From positions 11,293-22,610 of the forward strand of contig NWUY0300002116.1 in the NCBI GenBank assembly GCA_004151065.3: a stretch of 11,318 nt of DNA. Reading direction: 5' to 3'. A program made the position numbers and the translations under genes. Positions 1 to 8,535 of the stretch are shown one piece after another; position 1 is the first letter of the stretch, and the number at the start of each line of letters is the position of its first letter. The notes under the pieces are model-generated. The model was not told the DNA's origin, did no database searches, and saw only the letters and a list, made by a program, of their open reading frames with translations. Source of the DNA: Larix sibirica. Its lineage: Eukaryota; Streptophyta; Pinopsida; Pinales; Pinaceae.

Positions 1-582
1 AGATTTCTTCCTTGGAACATCATTCTCAAAGTTGTAAGACATGTACATACTACTCAAAATCACCTAAAGGAATTAACATCCTTAATCATACTCAAGAGGC
101 CATGTGTGGTTGGTGGAGTGAAGCTTATTAGCTTTGGATTGCACCAACATTCTCAATCATATGCTAATGATATCCACGCATGAAAACCACATAGCGTCAC
201 AAACATCCTCAATCATGGGCTAATGAAAACCTCAAGAAGCCATGTGTAGTTGGTTGAGGAAACTTTCTTAGCCATGGATGGCTATAATATTCCATTAGGG
301 CCCATGCTTTAGGTATCCTTTGCTGACCATGTAAAAGGCCCTAAGGATACAAAATATAAATATTTAATATCATCGATGCCCCTACAAAGTCATCTATGGT
401 GTTTTTGGGCATTCTTCATGGATTTGGAGGCCTCAATGGTTTCTTCAAGGACAATCACATGGTATTCTTCACTGTAATATCATTCCCAAGACCCTAAGAC
501 ATGTAAATACTACTCAAACCACCTAATGACACTAACATACTCAATCATAAGTCAATGATACTATCAAGAGGCCATGTGTTGG
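1..582. repeat. Degenerate repeats sharing a CATGTGTGGTTGG-like core
   Basis: No gene is seen here. A core reading roughly CTCAAGAGGCCATGTGTGGTTGG occurs at 91-113 and again at 231-253, exactly 140 bases later, each with a similar tail (GGAGTGAAGCTTATTAGC and GAGGAAACTTTCTTAGCC). A third copy near 561-582 keeps the core up to CATGTGT. A wider block at about 14-106 resembles 473-578, including the shared string ACTACTCAAA and several ATCAT motifs. The copies are only partly alike, so this is old repetitive DNA, perhaps part of another element or its LTR. It has no coding potential that I can support. Confidence 0.6.
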
Positions 583-943
583 AGAAAAATGGAGACCAAG
601 GTTCCTGCACATGGGCCAAAAAATGGGTGCCAAAGTAGTCTAGTGTGTTGGAATTTCAAATCCCCTTAAGGGGAAGGTCTCACCTGAACCATAGCTAAGA
701 CTACCATAGAATAGGGATTGTCTAATTGTATGGTTGTGAATAGGTTTTACAACAACAAACATTACAAAAATATTCATTATATCGCAATAATACTTAAGAA
801 GATTCATCATTCATCCATCGAATCAATACAGTAAACAAAAAAGAAACATCACAAAGACATGCACAATAAAAACTTATAAGAGGAGGGGGGGGAATCTCTT
901 TCATTATATCAATGGATATTCATTACAACAACAATATTAGGGG
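577..943 (-). repeat. Possible 3' LTR remnant
   Basis: The third copy of the flanking repeat core breaks at about 577, where TGTTGGAGAA begins. TG at the start of a new sequence block is what an LTR edge would look like. A TATA-like TTATAAG lies at 873-880. The stretch sits just beyond the end of the 3' reading frame, where the 3' LTR of a minus-strand element should be. A CAACA at about 939-943 would give a TGTT...AACA pair of ends, but no polypurine tract adjoins it and there is no second LTR in the window to compare. The right edge is therefore a guess. Confidence 0.25.
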
Positions 944-1159
944 ATTAATCCTTACATTCACCATGGAATTATCCATCAGGGGATACAAAAAAATTGAAAA
1001 TCCCGTTAAAAAACCCATATAATAGATATGTTTATCTCTGTCTGCAGCTAATCTCTTTTGATCCTCGGAACTTCTTAGCTTGGATACTTTATGGAGAGCT
1101 CCTCTCCCCTTTTTCCTCTTAGTATTCCACTTCCTTTTATACTTGTACACTGAGTCCAA
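923..1159 (-). pseudogene. C-terminal end of the 3' ORF
   Basis: A 78-codon open stretch closes the decayed 3' ORF. It begins very basic (KYKRKWNTKRKKGRG), continues with the charged run SSEDQKRLAADRDKH, and ends in a short hydrophobic patch, YMGFLTGFSIFLYPLMD, which could be a buried or membrane-touching helix. The first part is coded by the purine-rich tract at 1099-1120. The duplicated copy repeats only the bases up to the breakpoint, so this tail exists once, next to copy A. The frame relation to the upstream part is disturbed by the 20-bp repeat just before it. It may be the true C-terminus or a chance open frame. Confidence 0.35.
1099..1120 (-). promoter_or_regulatory. Polypurine-tract-like run, copy A
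   Basis: Twenty-two bases are all pyrimidine on the plus strand, giving an uninterrupted AAGAGGAAAAAGGGGAGAGG-type purine run on the element strand. Such tracts prime plus-strand DNA synthesis just upstream of a 3' LTR. Here it is followed by CTCTCC, not TG, and lies within the apparent C-terminal coding part, so it may be only lysine and arginine codons. It is 12 bases from the duplication edge at 1087. Confidence 0.3.
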
Positions 1160-1190
1160 AATGGTTTTGGTTGTTACCTTTCTTCCATAA

Positions 1191-1270
1191 CTTTTGGTAC
1201 TTTTCGCTAAATTTTGTACTCTTCCACTACTTTTGGTACTCTTCCACTACTTCTCGTACTCTTCTGCTAC
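1191..1270. repeat. 20-bp minisatellite, four units
   Basis: Four degenerate 20-base units begin at 1191, 1211, 1231 and 1251, with the best unit reading TTTTGGTACTCTTCCACTAC. On the element strand they code charged helix-like residues such as VVEEYQK. Because 20 is not a multiple of 3, each unit gained or lost shifts the reading frame. Confidence 0.85.
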
Positions 1271-1653
1271 TTCCTTCATTTCTGCAATTTATGGTATTTT
1301 CCCACTACTTGATTCCTTTTAATTCTCTTATTTCACTTTCTTCTTGGTCCACTTCAAAACGGAGGTTCCAACAAGACCCAAACACAAAGGTTGAATCTCC
1401 CTCGAGTCAACTCTGCTTTTTGATTGATTCTTGAACTTCTTCAACTGTTGGTCCTTCAAAAGAAGGAGCCAACTCTGGTACCTGCACAAAATAATTTTCT
1501 GAATTTTTGTGAACTCATCTGACTTTCTCCACCATTTTCTAATCAATTCATTAGTGTGATCTATAAAGTACACATATTTTTCCTTATCGTTACTGATCAG
1601 GTTTTGCTGCAATAAAAATGTTGAACTTCTGTATTTGCAAGGTGATCTAGTTG

Positions 1654-1854
1654 TTACAACTCATAATACTTGTATTGGGTTTTAATCTTCAAGTCTTGCA
1701 CAGTTGTTTGAGAGGTGTATGCTTTGTTATGGACACTATCCATTTCATTATCAATTTCTTGGGATTCTTGATATTTATGTTCTCTTACCTCAAGTTCAGT
1801 TATCGAGTCAGCTTCCTGGTGCAATTGTTTAACCTTCTCCCATAAATTTTCCAC
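1654..1854 (-). pseudogene. Coiled-coil-like segment of the 3' ORF, copy A
   Basis: An open stretch rich in Glu, Lys, Gln and Asp, beginning near ENLWEKVKQLHQEADSITEL and continuing through KYQESQEIDNEMDSVHNK. The spacing of Leu, Ile and Val suggests an amphipathic helix or coiled coil. It ends at a TAA (1654-1656) where copy B has CAA. A preceding TGA lies where copy B reads CGG. A role in self-association is conceivable but not shown. Confidence 0.5.
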
Positions 1855-2226
1855 AGGTCATTGTTTCTTTTCGAGGATTCCGACCTATTTGTTCAGAGTT
1901 GAGAAAAGTTCCTAGATCTGCTTGGTTGTTTGTTGGAGTTGTGTGCAGATGAATGTTGTGATAATTCCTACTTGGGAAATCTGGCTCATGATTTGTGTTT
2001 TCTACCCATAGTCATGGTGTTGAAGCTTGAAAAGTTGTTAAAGGAAATCGTCACATTTTGCGTGGAGTTGCGTCCATGAAATATAGAAGTGTTGTAAGCT
2101 ATTTGGGAGAAAATTGGGAGTGATCTCTTCTGGTTCTGTAGGCACATGTTCCCTTACTTGCAGCCACATTGTATGTAGTTGATCGCATAATGTAGAGATA
2201 ATGTCTTCCACAACTGATTTTCCCTT

Positions 2227-2472
2227 CTATGCTGCTTCCTTGGTGGTAAGCGCATTCACTAAGTAAATACATCCTTCATCATATGCTTTCTTGACGGTGT
2301 GATGTTCGATCCCTACAAAATCTAACCATTGCTCTTCCTTAGAAATGGTGGTGCATATCTTCTCAAATAGTTTTTGTGCAGTCAAAGTGGCACTATTTGG
2401 GATGGGGGCTCCAGGAGGTAACAAATGAAGGGGTAGGCCACAGGAGATAAATTGGGCTGATCGATCCTGCAA
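2227..2472 (-). pseudogene. Proline-rich segment of the 3' ORF, copy A
   Basis: An open 81-codon stretch with LPLHLLPPGAPIPNSATL followed by a helical part, FEKICTTISKEEQWLDFVG. It ends at a TAG followed in the same frame by KGKSVVEDIISTLCDQLHTM, showing that the frame once ran on. The upstream frame also continues, through a TAG-broken stretch with IIPFIFDEVQQWILNI. I do not recognise a domain. Confidence 0.5.
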
Positions 2473-3593
2473 AGTGGTGTTTTCTTCCTTTTGGATTGTT
2501 CTGATATTGAGAATCCATTGTTGTACTTCATCGAAAATAAAAGGGATAATGTCATGGTGTGCCTAACATACTTGAAGGATGACTTGACAGTTACTTGGAT
2601 CATGTGCCTAATGCCCAATATAGTATCTTAGTGAAATAGTATCTTGCTCATGGATCAGTGAGTTTTCTTTGTCTCCTATAGGAGCTTCTTCCATTTGATG
2701 GTCTTTTGTGAACTACATTCAATTGTATGATGTTGTAGGGACTGGATAAATGGTTCTGAGCCAGAAACAATGGGGATGTCCCTTTGATGGGTAACTTGAC
2801 GTACTAGGGGATCATCCTTGGTGGCTTCTGAGTCTAAAACTTCTTGGGTTTCCAAATATTGCTAATATGTCGACTAAGGTAATGGTTGTTCTTCCTAAAC
2901 AAGGATTCTAGCTACATGACTAATATGGTTGTGGGGATCATCAAGTTCAATGACCGTGGACAAGCTGGGGTTTGTGCAAAGGGAATATTTGGGGATGATT
3001 GACAAAGGAAGAATGGTGAGTGATTATGTTATGGTGGAGGTGTAAGTAGGGGTGTGGATAGTTGAAATGGAGAGTTTATCAGTGCTAAGTTGAGTGATAC
3101 GAGCACACTTGGATGGGGTAATGACCTATATGGATTCATTTTGGAGTTTACTGGAAACCATAGCATTGTTAGGGAGTGAACTAATAGATTAGGGAATGGC
3201 CATAGGTATAGTTTTGGGGGGCGGGGTATCTTCTAAGCAGCTTTATTGAGATTCTAAAATCTTTCTCTTCAACTTAGACAATAATTGTGGAAATATATAA
3301 GACGCACCTTTGGAATTGTTCGCGACTATATTGCAAGGCCATTTGTTGACGACCTTGTGGAAAGCATCCAGAACTAATCAAAATGGCATGGTGCAGGGTG
3401 AAAATTCCTCTAGATCCAACATGAGTGGTTAATTCAATGTGTGTTCTCGATCAATACCAAACCAGGCCTTTGAAGAATAGTTTATGAGCAAGGTGTTGAC
3501 AACCCTCAACATGGAATATTTCTTCATATCCTGGTACCATTTTTCAAATGCATCTTTGTTGAAGGAAATGTTGGGAGGATCCTTCACATCTTT

Positions 3594-3594
3594 N
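3594..3594. other. Single ambiguous base at the duplication junction
   Basis: The only N in the window lies exactly between the two 2.5-kb copies, in CATCTTTnCTTTATGG. The flanking bases are the right end of copy A and the left end of copy B. This could be a base-calling ambiguity at a real breakpoint, or the mark of two contigs joined by the assembler, in which case the tandem arrangement may not be real. Confidence 0.95.
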
Positions 3595-3606
3595 CTTTAT
3601 GGAGAG

Positions 3607-3629
3607 CTCCTCTCCCCTTTTTCCTCTTC
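3607..3629 (-). promoter_or_regulatory. Polypurine-tract-like run, copy B
   Basis: The duplicate of the purine run at 1099-1120, here 23 uninterrupted pyrimidines on the plus strand. It lies 12 bases from the edge of copy B at 3595. As in copy A, there is no TG-starting LTR edge after it on the minus strand, so a priming role is only a possibility. Confidence 0.25.
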
Positions 3630-3698
3630 GTATTCCACTTCCTTTTATACTTGTACACTGGGTCCAAAATGGTTTTGGTTGTTACCTTTCTTCCACAA

Positions 3699-3758
3699 CT
3701 TTTGGTAATTTTCGCTACTTTTGGTACTCTTCCACTACTTCTCGTACTCCTCTGCTAC
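3699..3758. repeat. 20-bp minisatellite, three units
   Basis: The same minisatellite in copy B, with units at 3699, 3719 and 3739. One unit fewer than in copy A accounts for the only length difference found between the two 2.5-kb copies. Confidence 0.85.
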
Positions 3759-4111
3759 TTCCTTCATTTCTGCAATTTATGGTATTCTGCCGCTACTTGA
3801 TTCCTTTGAATTCTCTTCTTTCACTTTCTTCTTGGTCCACTTCAAAATGGAGGATCCAAAAGGACCCGAACACAAAGGTTGAATCTCCCTCGATTCAACT
3901 CTGCTTTTTGATTGATTCTTGAACTTCTTCAACTGTTGGTCCTTCAAAAGAAGGAGCCAACTCTGGTACCTGCACAAAATAATTTTCTGAATTTTTGTGA
4001 ACTCATCTGACTTTCTCCACCATTTTCTAATCAATTCATTAGTGTGATCTATAAAGTACACATATTTTTCCTTATCGGTACTGATTGGTTTTTGCTGCAA
4101 TCAGAATGTTG

Positions 4112-4342
4112 AACTTCTGTATTTGCAAGGTGATCTAGTTGTTGCAACTCATAATACTTGTATTGGGTTTTAATCTTCAAGTCTTGCACAGTTGTTTGAG
4201 AGGTGTATGCTTTGTTATGGACACTATCCATTTCATTGTCAAGTTCTTGGGATTCTTGATATTTATGTTCTCTTACCTCAAGTTTAGTTATCGAGTCAGC
4301 TTCCTGGTGCAATTGTTTAACCTTCTCCCATAAATTTTCCAC
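4112..4342 (-). pseudogene. Coiled-coil-like segment of the 3' ORF, copy B
   Basis: The counterpart of the copy A segment, longer because the glutamine codon at 4142-4144 survives, so the frame stays open into DHLANTEVQH. The charged helical character is the same. A frameshift shared with copy A follows near 4100, after which the frame containing EKYVYFIDHTNELIRKWW is the coding-like one. Confidence 0.5.
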
Positions 4343-4714
4343 AATCCGTTGTTTCTTTTCGAGGATTCCGACCTATTTGTTCAGAGTTGAGAAAAGTTCC
4401 TGGATCTGCTTGGTTGTTTGTTGGAGTTGTGTGCGGATGAATGTTGTGACAATTCCTACTTGGGAAATCTAGCTCACGATTTGTGTTTGCTGCCCGTAAT
4501 CGTGGTGTTGAAGCTTGAAAATCTGCTAATGGAAATAGTCACATTTTGCGTGTAGTTGCTTCCATGAAATATAGAAGTGTTGTAAGCTATTTGGGAGAAA
4601 ATTGGGAGTGATCTCTTATGGTTCTGTAGGCACATGTTCCCTTACTTGCAGCCACATTGTACATAGTTGATCGCATAATGTAGAGATAATGTCTTCCACA
4701 ACTGATTTTCCCTT

Positions 4715-4960
4715 CTATGTTGCTTCCTTGGTGGTAAGCGCATTCGCTAACTGAATATGTGCTTCATCATATGCTTTCTTGATGGTGTGATGTTCGATCC
4801 CTACAAAATCTAACCATCGCTCTTCCTTAGCAATGGTGGTGCATATCTTCTCAAATAGTTTTTGTATAGTCAAAGTGGCACTATTTGGAATGGGGGCTCC
4901 AGGAGGTAACAAATGAAGGGGTAGGCCAATGGCGATGAATTGGGCTGATCGATCCTGCAA
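4715..4960 (-). pseudogene. Proline-rich segment of the 3' ORF, copy B
   Basis: The counterpart of 2227-2472, with scattered amino-acid changes and the same terminal TAG. The protein is alike in both copies although both are broken, which fits recent duplication better than selection. Confidence 0.5.
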
Positions 4961-6081
4961 AGTGGTGTTTGCTTCCTTTTGGATTGTTTTGATATTGAGA
5001 ATCCATTGTTGTACTTCATCGAAAATAAAAGGGATAATGTCATGGTGTGCCTAACATACTTGAAGTATGACTTGACAGTTACCTGGATCCTGTGCCTAAT
5101 GCCCAATATAGTATCTTAGTGAAACAATATCTTGCTCATGGATCAGTGAGTTTTCTTTGTCTCCTATCGGAGCTTCTTCCATCTGATGGTCTTTTGTGAA
5201 CTACATTCAATTGTATGATGTTGTAGGGACTGGATAAATGGTTCTGAGCCAGAAACAATGGGGATGTCCCTTGGATGGGTAACTTGACGTACTAGGGGAT
5301 CATCCTTGGTGGATTTTGAGTCTAAAACTTCTTGGGTTTCCAAATCTTGCTAATATGTCGACTAAGGTAATGGTTGTTCTTCCTAAATGAGGACTCTAGC
5401 TACATGACTAATATGGTTGTGGGGATCATCAAGTTCAATGACCGTGGACGAGTTGGGGTTTGTGTAGAGGGAATATTTGGGGACAATTGACAAAGGAAGA
5501 ATGGTGAGTAATTATGTTATGGTGGAGGTGTAAGTAGGGGTGTGGATAGTTGAAATGGAGAGTTTATCAATGCTAAGTTGAGTGATACGATCACACTTGG
5601 ATGGGGTAATGACCTATATGGATTCATTTTGGAGTTTAGCGGAAACCATAGCTTTGTTAGGGAGTGAACTAATAGATTAGGGAATGGCCATAGGTATAGT
5701 TTTGGGGGGAGGGGTATCTTCTAAGGAGCTTTATTGAGATTCTTCAATCTTTCTCTTTAGCTTAGACAATAATTGTGGAAATATATAAGACACACCTTTG
5801 GAATTGTTCGCGACTATAATGCCGGGCCATTTGTTGATGACCTTGTGGAAAGCATCCATAACTAATCAAAATGGCATGGTGCAGGGTGAAAATTCCTCTA
5901 GATCTGACATGCGTGGTTAATTCAATGTGTGATCTCGATCAATACCAAACCAGGCCTTCGAAGAATAGTTTATGAGCAAGGTGTTGACAGCCCTCAACAT
6001 GGAATATTTCTTCATATCCTGGTACCATTTTTCAAATGCATCTTTGTTGAAGGAAATGTTGGGAGGATCCTTCACATCTTT

Positions 6082-7239
6082 TTATGTAGCATAATGCAAG
6101 GAAACAGGTTGGTGTTTCTTGATTTATGGTAAAATTCATCCATGGGGTGGATGCCACTTCCACATTGATAGGGAAACAAGCAAATACCCAGAAAGAAAAT
6201 AACTACTAGAGTTTTGTGAATCTATTCATTCCTAGAAGAGTTCATCCATCATAAATTTACACCAGTTGAGTTGTGTGCAATTGACGCAAAACTTGATAAC
6301 TGACAGTGTAACAAGGGTACACTCCCCTTTTGTGTACTTCCTCATGAATTTTCCAGCAATGATTTGGCACACTGTTTTGACTAGAGGGTTGTTAATGTTT
6401 CCAATGATGGCACCTTTCCTGCCTCTCTTGGTACCATATTTTTTGTAGAGGTTAAGCTTTGTGCAGGTTTTTTATCACTTATGAATGTCCTAAAATCCCG
6501 TGGCCATGTCTTTTCCTTCCATGGAAATACCTGTAAGCTTGTGGGTGTCATATACATGAATAGAGTATTTCTTATCTAACCATAGAGAATTCTCATGCAT
6601 AAGATTGATCAAGAACTTTGTGCATTTCTAAAATTCCAATGTTGTACTGAAGAAAGGAAGGTCTCTCAAGTTGAGGAGGGTTGAATCTCGTAGAGACAAA
6701 AAATCAAACTTCCATTCTTGGTGAACTCGCCCATTTTCTAGCATAACTAAATTCATGTATTCCTTGGGTTTCATGTCAGGATACATGTTCCCTTCTATTA
6801 ATGTCTACAATCCACGTTTGGTCAACTTTCCCATTTAGGTTACCCATGACATGGAGCCTTAGCTAGGGCCTTGCTGAATGCAGCTTTCATGGTGACCACT
6901 TTTCCCATTGCTAATGATCGACATTGATATGCAAATTTCATCACGGTTTTATTGATTCCTAAGAGATCCAATTTGAAAAATTCTCACATTGTGCAATAGA
7001 GTAGAGATTGACATCCTTTAATAGAAAATTATTTCCAACTTGTGACATTAATGGTAAGCCATAGTGGATTGATGTAATAAATGTCGCATATAGGTGACTA
7101 TTGTATTCACACAAGCAAGATTCTTTTGAAAAGACTCGGACACTACTACTCATAAATGATATTGAGACAACTGTATTTCTTTATAATTATCTACGGTAAT
7201 AGAGTGGAAGGTAGGTCCCTCCCTAACCACAATGGTCAT
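6082..7239 (-). pseudogene. N-terminal part of the 3' ORF, single copy
   Basis: The unduplicated upstream part. The chosen start at 7239 is the first ATG of a coding-like frame (MTIVVREGPTFHSITVDNYK). In the same frame come ESFQKNLACVNTIVTYMRH, later EWKFDFLSLRDSTLLNLRD, then MHENSLWLDKKYSIHVYD (ATG at 6600) and FCVNCTQLNWCKFMMDEL. The frame joins copy B at 6081 without a shift. At least ten in-frame stops break it, and nearly all would be Gln or Arg codons after a single T-to-C change. No known domain was recognised; the closely set cysteines near 6280 are notable. Confidence 0.55.
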
Positions 7240-7378
7240 GAATAACTTGCAACTGAAATTGAATGCGAAAATAAACTAAGGACTTGGAAAGAAACATAAC
7301 TAAATTGAAAACAAGAAAGAAACAAACTCTAACTCCTAAGTATTGCACTCCCACAAGAAGGAGTGGTCTCTTGCGGAA
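7240..7378 (-). other. Spacer between the integrase stop and the 3' ORF start
   Basis: About 139 bases lie between the stop at 7379-7381 and the ATG at 7239. I see no splice, promoter or hairpin signal I can support. The 3' ORF would need its own subgenomic or spliced message, or reinitiation, to be expressed. Confidence 0.5.
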
Positions 7379-8535
7379 TTACTTATTAGAAACATAGGGC
7401 TTCAGGTGTGCACCATTCACCCATCCTGGAAGAAAAATTCCATCAAGATGCGCAAGCTTCATCCCCATAGAGTCTTTAATTTCTACAACAAATAAAGGTC
7501 ACATCCAATGCATCTATACCTTTCTTGGATGCTTCATAAACTTGTTTTCATACAACATCACTTTGTCACCTATAGAAAACTATTTCTTCTTAATGTGGCA
7601 ATTGTTCCATTCCTTCTATCTCTTCTTTTCTACAGTTGAGTGGTATTCTACTAGCAATCAATATTTTTCCAATTCCAAGAGTTATGCTATATGTTTCGCA
7701 ACTGATTCATCCTCTCTCATATGAGTTGTGATTTCAATGTATAGAATTGGAACAATGAACTCAGCGGGAACCACTAATTCTCTTCCATAGAACAACTGAA
7801 AGGGATTCTTCTTGTGAATTCTCTTAGAGGTAGTTCTATAATCCAACAAAAAAACTAGAATCCACTCATCCCAATCATATCTATTTGAGCAACAGACTTT
7901 GGTCAATCCTGTATCCAAAATCTTGTTGAATGCTTCGAACGTACCATTTGCTTGAGGGTGATATGGATTTCTCTTATGATGCTAAATCATGGACTCAATT
8001 GTCAATTCTTCAATTGTATTATTGAGAAAATGTTTTCCTTGATCACTTGTGAGACTTCTCAAGCATGCAAAGCGAGTTATAATATTTTCATAACTGAATT
8101 GAGAAATTGTTTCAATGGAACAACCTCAGACTACTGCAACTTCGGGCCACTTGGTTAAATAATCTGTCACGGTAATAATGTACCAGGATTTGGAGTGTTT
8201 TATCGATGGATGAATCGGTCCTACAAAGTCACTTTCCCATTTCTCAAAAGGTTGCAATGCTTGGAATAGGTTCAATGGATGGTCATCTCTGCGGGATAGT
8301 CGACCAAGACGTTGAAAGACATTACATTTCCTTGTGTATGCTTTAGCGTCTTTGAATAATGTAGGCCACCATAGTCGTTCTTGTAGCACCTTTCTTACTG
8401 TATCTTTTCTTCCAACATGTCCTCCCGCAACTGTAGCATGGAATTCCCATAAAATACCTTCATGCTCATGATTCAATACACATCTACACAAGATTCCATC
8501 AATCCCTAGTTTATATAGTTGTCCTGCAATTAGCT
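7379..8535 (-). pseudogene. Integrase with zinc finger and DDE core
   Basis: It reads in one frame from IAGQLYKLG through FHATVAGGHVGRKDT and ERLWWPTLFKDAKAY to a C-terminal LPGWVNGAHLKPYV. The zinc finger keeps both histidines and the first cysteine, but the second is Phe (codon 8315-8317, CNVFQ where CNVCQ is usual). The catalytic acids are Asp in SDFVGPI (8228-8230), Asp in TSDQGKHF (8042-8044) and Glu in NGTFEAFNK (7934-7936). The spacing is D-61-D-35-E, the classic retroelement integrase pattern. Two long pieces remain open (8491-8126 and 7918-7682). Stops break the frame at 8126, near 7982, at 7682 and several times in the C-terminal part. It would have joined element cDNA to host DNA in the nucleus. 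Confidence 0.92.

Larger units (their letters stand above)
1087..3593. repeat. Tandem duplication, copy A (2507 bp)
   Basis: Direct repeat of 3595-6081. It starts at CTTTATGGAGAGCTCC and ends at CCTTCACATCTTT. It runs at a constant offset of 2488 bases to copy B from about 1311 to the end, and at 2508 before that, because of one extra 20-bp minisatellite unit at about 1211-1230. It covers the 3' two thirds of the unrecognised 3' ORF on the minus strand. Its left flank continues into the C-terminal end of that ORF, while its right flank is cut at the N at 3594. Copy A is thus the original downstream end of the gene, joined to a second copy. Confidence 0.95.
3595..6081. repeat. Tandem duplication, copy B (2487 bp)
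   Basis: Direct repeat of 1087-3593, differing by a few percent by eye and mostly by transitions. Its right flank continues without a break into the N-terminal half of the 3' ORF (in the same frame through 6081), so copy B is attached to the true upstream part. It has three 20-bp minisatellite units where copy A has four. It shares with copy A most in-frame stops, for example those in the stretches HTLN-stop-P and LLSKLKRKI...ESQ-stop. It keeps glutamine codons at three places where copy A has stops. Confidence 0.95.
923..7239 (-). pseudogene. Unrecognised long 3' ORF downstream of integrase, decayed and internally duplicated
   Basis: A long decayed frame begins at an ATG at 7239 (MTIVVREGPTFHSITVDNYK), 139 bases after the integrase stop. 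It can be followed in one frame through many in-frame stops to about 5200, where a single-base frameshift (also present near 2712 in the other copy) moves it to the next frame. Further shifts follow near 4100 and 1610, and probably near 3980 and 1490. Without the tandem duplication it would be about 1270 codons. Visible parts are an N-terminal region with a motif around NSLWLDKKYSIHVYD, a segment with LPPGAPIPNS, a charged helix-rich stretch that looks coiled-coil, and a basic C-terminal part. I do not recognise the protein. Its position matches the extra or env-like ORFs of some plant LTR elements, but no envelope function is shown. An alternative frame at 6975-6845 is stop-free for about 45 codons, so the path there is uncertain. 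Confidence 0.6.

Noticed and set aside
885-892. A run of eight G bases as a regulatory G-rich element
   Set aside because: A lone short homopolymer; it may be a sequencing or slippage feature, and no further G-tracts make a quadruplex pattern.
923-1010. An envelope protein call based on the 3' ORF position and its hydrophobic C-terminal patch
   Set aside because: No signal peptide, cleavage site or clear membrane span was seen, and one short hydrophobic run in a decayed frame is not enough.
1171-4333. Plus-strand open stretches of 60-107 codons (for example 1171-1434, 3599-3922, 4139-4333)
   Set aside because: They lie opposite the coding-like minus frames, have low-complexity Ser/Phe/Leu-rich products, and come in pairs only because of the duplication. 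One runs across the N.
1087-6081. The two 2.5-kb copies as a pair of LTRs
   Set aside because: They abut each other with no internal region, lack TG...CA ends, and carry coding-like frame that continues into single-copy sequence on both sides.
2000-8130. An alternative genetic code in which TAA and TAG mean glutamine
   Set aside because: Many stops would fit Gln, but TGA also interrupts where Arg is expected, frameshifts are present, and the two copies differ by CAG against TAG at matched sites. Decay explains all of this.
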